Notes under the pieces: model-generated
Database searches by the model: none
What the model saw: only the letters and a program-made list of their open reading frames with translations
What the model was told of the DNA's origin: nothing
Translations under genes and position numbers: made by a program
Assembly: GCF_009650435.1 (NCBI RefSeq)
Contig: NZ_VVIP01000016.1
Span: forward strand, 97,902-161,901
Direction of reading: 5' to 3'
Length of the DNA: 64,000 nt
Source of the DNA: Foetidibacter luteolus
Lineage (GTDB): Bacteria > Bacteroidota > Bacteroidia > Chitinophagales > Chitinophagaceae
In this document: one piece after another, positions 60,607 to 64,000 of the stretch
How the letters are laid out: each line of letters starts with the position of its first letter
How positions within the stretch are numbered: the stretch's first letter is position 1

Positions 60607-63120
60607 TTATTCACCGGCAATAAACACCGCATTGGTGAATAGCAGTTTGCCGTTTTCCCAAAAGCTGCGAAACAGTACATCATCAGCAAGGTAAACAACA
60701 GAGCCGTTACCCATATTCTGCACACCGAAAATTAAACCGTTCTTTATTTTGGGTTTCAGCTTGCTGCCAACAAAACCGGCTACATAATCTGTTTTTGAAA
60801 GTGTACCCACATTCCAGCCTTCTTTACTGTATTCGTAAATGTTGCCATCCTGCTTAAGGGTGTAATAGTAACTGGGGTAGCCAAAGGCCAGTGGGTGGCT
60901 GTTATCCAGTTGTACTTTAAATATAGCGCCGGGTATGGCATTGGGCAACTCGTCTCTTTCTCTTTCAGCGTATTTTTTTAATAAAGTAGTGTCTTCTTTA
61001 TTGTCTTTGTCTTTATCCTCGTCTTTTTTATCTTCTTTTATTTTAAGGCCCCAACCGCCTTCAGCCATTTGATTAACCGCGTTTTCCATAGCTACTATTT
61101 TGCCGCCATCATTTACAAACTGTTTCAGCTTTTCGGAGAGTTTGTCATCATCCAGCGCCCTGTAGTTACCATCCGGCATAATAAGTACATCGTAGTTTTT
61201 AAGGCTTATGCGGCCAAGGTCGTTGGCATTTACAAGTGTCAGCGGATAGTGTATCACCTGGTCGAAGAAATGCCATACTTCACCGGCTGATAAGGATGAA
61301 GTTTGTTCGCCGGTTACGAGTGCTACTTTTGCGGCTTTTACAAAACGGATATCGGGTGAGCCAAAGTCGGCCCCCTTGTCCATAAAGCCGCTTTCCACTA
61401 CTTCGGGCTGCAGGTTAAACATGGCACAGGCATTATTGGTTATTTCGTTCCAGTTGGCAACATTGTTTCCTTTCAGTACAATCAAAGTACCGGCCTTATA
61501 CAATTTGTCTTTGTAGGTAAACGCTTTGTCAGAAACACGTACCCGTACTTTATTTTTAAGCAGGTAGGCCAGCAGTTTGCCGCCATCGAACGAGTTATAC
61601 GGAATCAGAAGGCCGTAGCTGGAGCTTACCTTGGTAACAGCAGGCGCCTGCTTAAAAGGTGCGATATCCAGTTTTTCTTTTGAGGCATAAGCTTTGGCTC
61701 CGTATACATACGGCAGCGACCAGGCTGTAATGTCATACGTAACTGAGTCATTCAGTTTACTGGTAGGTTCAAACAACACCCTTGCCATAGCGCCCCGGGG
61801 CTGGTAGGCCGAAACTGCTACCTGGTAACCCTCACTGCTAAACGTCTCTTCTTTTCCGGTAAAATAATTGTAGCCTTTAAAACCTGTGTTGCTTATTGTT
61901 CCGTATTCAATGCCGTTGCCATCCAGCAGTTTGGCAACGGCCGCGATGGTGTTATAGCTGGGCGAAGTAAGTACATAGGTTTTGTAAATACTGCCGGCAG
62001 CATTGCGGGTATCATCGAAGAATTTTTTATATTCTGTTACCAGTTTAGCGGCGTTTTTTGAGGCTGTTTCAACCGTAGATAAACCTGTGGTGTAGTGGTG
62101 TGTTGCACGGTCAACCAGTGTAAGCGTATCATCTTCATTGTTCTTAATACCAAGGCCGCCACGTATGCCGCCCTGCTCAAACGTCATACCAATAGCGCCA
62201 TTGTACAGCGGGTAGGTATCACCATACGAAGGATAAAACAAATCGAAGCGTTCTTTGGTAAAATATAACCAGCCGTTGGCATCAAAATATTTGGCATTGT
62301 TGCGGCCAATGAGCGCCTGGAAGTCACGTTGCCATTGTGTAATAACTTCATGATAGGGTTCCGCGGCGGGGGCAAAATAGTAAGGTGTGTTGTAGCCCTG
62401 CTCATGAAAATCCACATGCACCTGGGGCATCCATTCGTTGTATTTTTTGATGCGTTGCTGGGTTTCCACTTGTGTTTGCCAGGCCCAGTCGCGGTTAAGG
62501 TCAAAGTTGTAATGGTTTGTCCTGCCCTGTGGCCAGGGCTCTATGTGTTCGCGGGATTGAGGATCCGGATTATACTCCATACCCACCATTGAGTTGTACC
62601 AGTTTACATAACGGTCTCTTCCATCAGGGTTAATGCAGGGGTCAATAATAACCACTGTGTTTTTCAGCCACTCTTTCGTTTGGGTATTAGATGGGTCAAC
62701 CAGGGCGTATAAGGTTTTCAGGGCAGCTTCAGAAGAGGCTGGTTCGTTGCCATGCACATTGTAGCTTAGCCAAACAATGGCCGGGGATCCTTCTGTAACA
62801 GGCGCGGCTTTGTCGCGGGTAAGGCCAGCCAGGCGCAGGTTGTTTAGCCTTATAGCATCCAGCTTTTGCAGGTTTTCCGGCAGAGCGATAAATGCAATTA
62901 CCAGGTCGCGGCCTTCATTGGTAGCGCCATATTTTTCAATTTTTACCATATCCGGCCTGGCCTGGGCTACGGCATTAAAATATTCCACAATCTTATGGTG
63001 GCGGGTGTAGCGGGTGCCTATTTTGTAACCCAGGTAATCATCCGGGCTTTGTAAGGTTTGTGCAAAGGAAATGCTGGTGTTTAACAAGGCCGTTGCCAGT
63101 AACAGTAGTAGTTGCTTCAT
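60607..63120 (-). CDS. Secreted M14 zinc carboxypeptidase-like peptidase
   Basis: About 837 residues (ATG at 63120; 63126 adds two). Signal peptide to SFAQ. M14 domain at about 30-340: zinc ligands H125 and E128 (NVHGNEPA), H241 (VDFHEQG), substrate-binding NPDGRDR and NFDLNRDWAW, catalytic Glu in GMTFEQGG (about 317). A glutamine-amidotransferase-like (GATase1) domain is seen near the C-terminus (KNYDVLIMPDGNYRAL, GGKIVAMENAV). It should be periplasmic or outer-membrane-bound and trim peptides. Usual for large Bacteroidota M14 members. Confidence 0.88.
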   Translation of the reverse strand: MKQLLLLLATALLNTSISFAQTLQSPDDYLGYKIGTRYTRHHKIVEYFNAVAQARPDMVKIEKYGATNEGRDLVIAFIALPENLQKLDAIRLNNLRLAGLTRDKAAPVTEGSPAIVWLSYNVHGNEPASSEAALKTLYALVDPSNTQTKEWLKNTVVIIDPCINPDGRDRYVNWYNSMVGMEYNPDPQSREHIEPWPQGRTNHYNFDLNRDWAWQTQVETQQRIKKYNEWMPQVHVDFHEQGYNTPYYFAPAAEPYHEVITQWQRDFQALIGRNNAKYFDANGWLYFTKERFDLFYPSYGDTYPLYNGAIGMTFEQGGIRGGLGIKNNEDDTLTLVDRATHHYTTGLSTVETASKNAAKLVTEYKKFFDDTRNAAGSIYKTYVLTSPSYNTIAAVAKLLDGNGIEYGTISNTGFKGYNYFTGKEETFSSEGYQVAVSAYQPRGAMARVLFEPTSKLNDSVTYDITAWSLPYVYGAKAYASKEKLDIAPFKQAPAVTKVSSSYGLLIPYNSFDGGKLLAYLLKNKVRVRVSDKAFTYKDKLYKAGTLIVLKGNNVANWNEITNNACAMFNLQPEVVESGFMDKGADFGSPDIRFVKAAKVALVTGEQTSSLSAGEVWHFFDQVIHYPLTLVNANDLGRISLKNYDVLIMPDGNYRALDDDKLSEKLKQFVNDGGKIVAMENAVNQMAEGGWGLKIKEDKKDEDKDKDNKEDTTLLKKYAERERDELPNAIPGAIFKVQLDNSHPLAFGYPSYYYTLKQDGNIYEYSKEGWNVGTLSKTDYVAGFVGSKLKPKIKNGLIFGVQNMGNGSVVYLADDVLFRSFWENGKLLFTNAVFIAGE

Positions 63121-63269
63121 AAACAAAAAGTAATAGAGCGGTGAAAATATTGAAAGAAAATCCTACCGCCAAACCTGGCGCCATAAGCGTAGGCTGTAAA
63201 CCCGCATCCCTGTGAATTTTGCCGGTAACAAATCAGCAGGGGCTTTCAGTTGCAGTATTTCAATGCAGC

Positions 63270-63390
63270 ACCGGTCCCGGCTTTTCGCTGCAACTCCGCC
63301 ACAGGCGCAATCGCACAAGATCTTCAGCGGGGTTTTCGCTTCAATCCGGCAGCCATTCATCAAAATTGCAAAGCCAGGCTTTGCCCGCAG
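63270..63390 (-). repeat. Family C interspersed repeat, copy 2
   Basis: Inverse of the copy at 6620-6735: + strand CTTTTCGCTGCAACTCCGCC, CTTCAGCGGGGTTTTCGCTT and CAATCCGGCAGCC. The tail AAAGCCAGGCTTTGCCCGC contains an inverted repeat (AAAGCC / GGCTTT). Confidence 0.65.
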
Positions 63391-63412
63391 GATAGGGCCC
63401 TTGCAACCATCT

Positions 63413-63812
63413 GTTAGCGCCACTTGCACATTGTAACCTCAAAAAAGCTTCAACCACTTACCCATCAACAGACCGGTAACCTGCAACTGGTAACCGGCAA
63501 CCGTTCTTCCGGGTAGCTTTGTGATTAAATATTGCCCGCCAACCAAAGCTCCGTAGGAGCGGCTTAACATATCGCACCTACGGCGCTCATTGCAAACCAA
63601 CTCTTTTCTATCTACTAACATGCCGCCTCTACGAGGCTTTGTTTGTTCAGTGTTCGTTTGTTTAACGTTCAATGTTAGCGCCACTTGCACATTGTAACCT
63701 CAAAAAAGCTTCAACCACTTACCCATCAACAGACTGGTAACCTGCAACTGGTAACCGGTAACCGTTTTCCGCGTAGCTGTATGATTAAACATTGCCCGCC
63801 AACCACAAAGCT
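63413..63812. repeat. Two direct copies of a ~138-bp repeat
   Basis: Copies at 63413-63550 and 63673-63812. Both run GTTAGCGCCACTTGCACATT, CAAAAAAGCTTCAACCACTT, ACCCATCAACAGAC[C/T]GGTAACC, CTGCAACTGGTAACCGG and ATTGCCCGCCAACC. The middle (TCAACAGA..GGTAACCTGC) matches, inverted, the tandem repeat at 13119-13438. Between them lie CCGTAGGAGCGGC-type sequences. Confidence 0.85.
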
Positions 63813-64000
63813 CCGTGGCTGCGATATGTTAGTAGCAGGTATGCCATTACGGCCTCTTTGTAGAGCCTCGTAGAGGCGGTATTTGGGGCAACCTTTTGCA
63901 AGAAAGCCCGATCATCATCAATCTTATCGTTACGCACCACCCTGCTTAACATATCGCACCTACGGCGCTCTTTACAAACCAGCTCTTTCTATCTACTAAC
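63546..64000. repeat. Repeat patch with CTCCGTAGGAGCGG words at the right end
   Basis: A 58-bp unit (GCTTAACATATCGCACCTAC, GGCGCTC..., ending TCTATCTACTAAC) occurs at 63562-63619 and again at 63944-64000, where it runs off the window. It follows AAAGCTCCGTAGGAGCGG, a type of word I recall as widely dispersed in Bacteroidota genomes. CCGTAGG / CCTACGG pairs form a hairpin at 63551-63582. An inverted, diverged form with GCGATATGTTAGTAGCAGGT is at about 63820-63880. No gene is seen from 63121 to 64000. Confidence 0.7.

Overview
The window looks like chromosomal DNA from a Bacteroidota bacterium, probably of the Chitinophagaceae or a close relative. Three things point there: two secreted proteins with type IX secretion (T9SS) C-terminal sorting domains, a type VI secretion system of subtype iii (the Bacteroidota type, with TssN, TssO and TssP and no TssJ/L/M), and promoter-like TAnnTTTG motifs. 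Genes are often well separated. The gaps are filled with several families of short interspersed repeats. No tRNA, rRNA, CRISPR array or transposase gene was seen.

Region 1 (1-17 kb) is mostly housekeeping and surface genes. It holds a CCG-domain Fe-S protein with a partial neighbour, a LysE-type exporter, a YkgJ-like cysteine-cluster protein, small hypothetical proteins, two paralogous TPR sensor histidine kinases in tandem, a CBM9-like secreted protein, a GNAT acetyltransferase, a decayed glycerophosphodiester phosphodiesterase gene cut off at a repeat, an ALDH7-type aldehyde dehydrogenase, and a 1040-residue protein with 14 GloVer-type repeats. Region 2 (17-20.6 kb) has a secreted beta-helix protein and an orphan LytS-type histidine kinase.

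Region 3 (20.9-48.2 kb) is the T6SSiii locus. It starts with the tube protein TssD, the spike VgrG, a TPR protein, a PAAR-Rhs polymorphic toxin with an AT-rich C-terminal tip that resembles a GIY-YIG nuclease, and a candidate immunity gene. Next come tssG, tssF and tssE (leftward), then clpV, tssB, tssC, tssN, tssK, tssO and tssP (rightward). A large periplasmic TPR protein and a lytic transglycosylase follow, and may form the outer envelope and cell-wall part of the machine. TssB/C form the sheath, TssD the tube, TssE/F/G/K the baseplate and TssN/O/P the membrane complex. ClpV recycles the sheath, and VgrG plus PAAR-Rhs form the loaded tip.

Region 4 (48.4-64 kb) holds a TonB-dependent receptor with a strong palindromic operator-like site in front of it, a YfcE-like phosphoesterase, homogentisate dioxygenase, two Bacteroidota hypothetical proteins, peptide release factor 3, an AT-rich two-gene cassette (ABC-type AAA ATPase plus PIN-like protein) that could be a defence or toxin module, a dipeptide epimerase, and an M14 zinc peptidase. 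The right end is a dense patch of repeats.

The most unusual non-coding feature is a repeat family (called B here) with about 16 copies between genes. Some copies are inverted pairs, and one pair brackets the likely prfC promoter.
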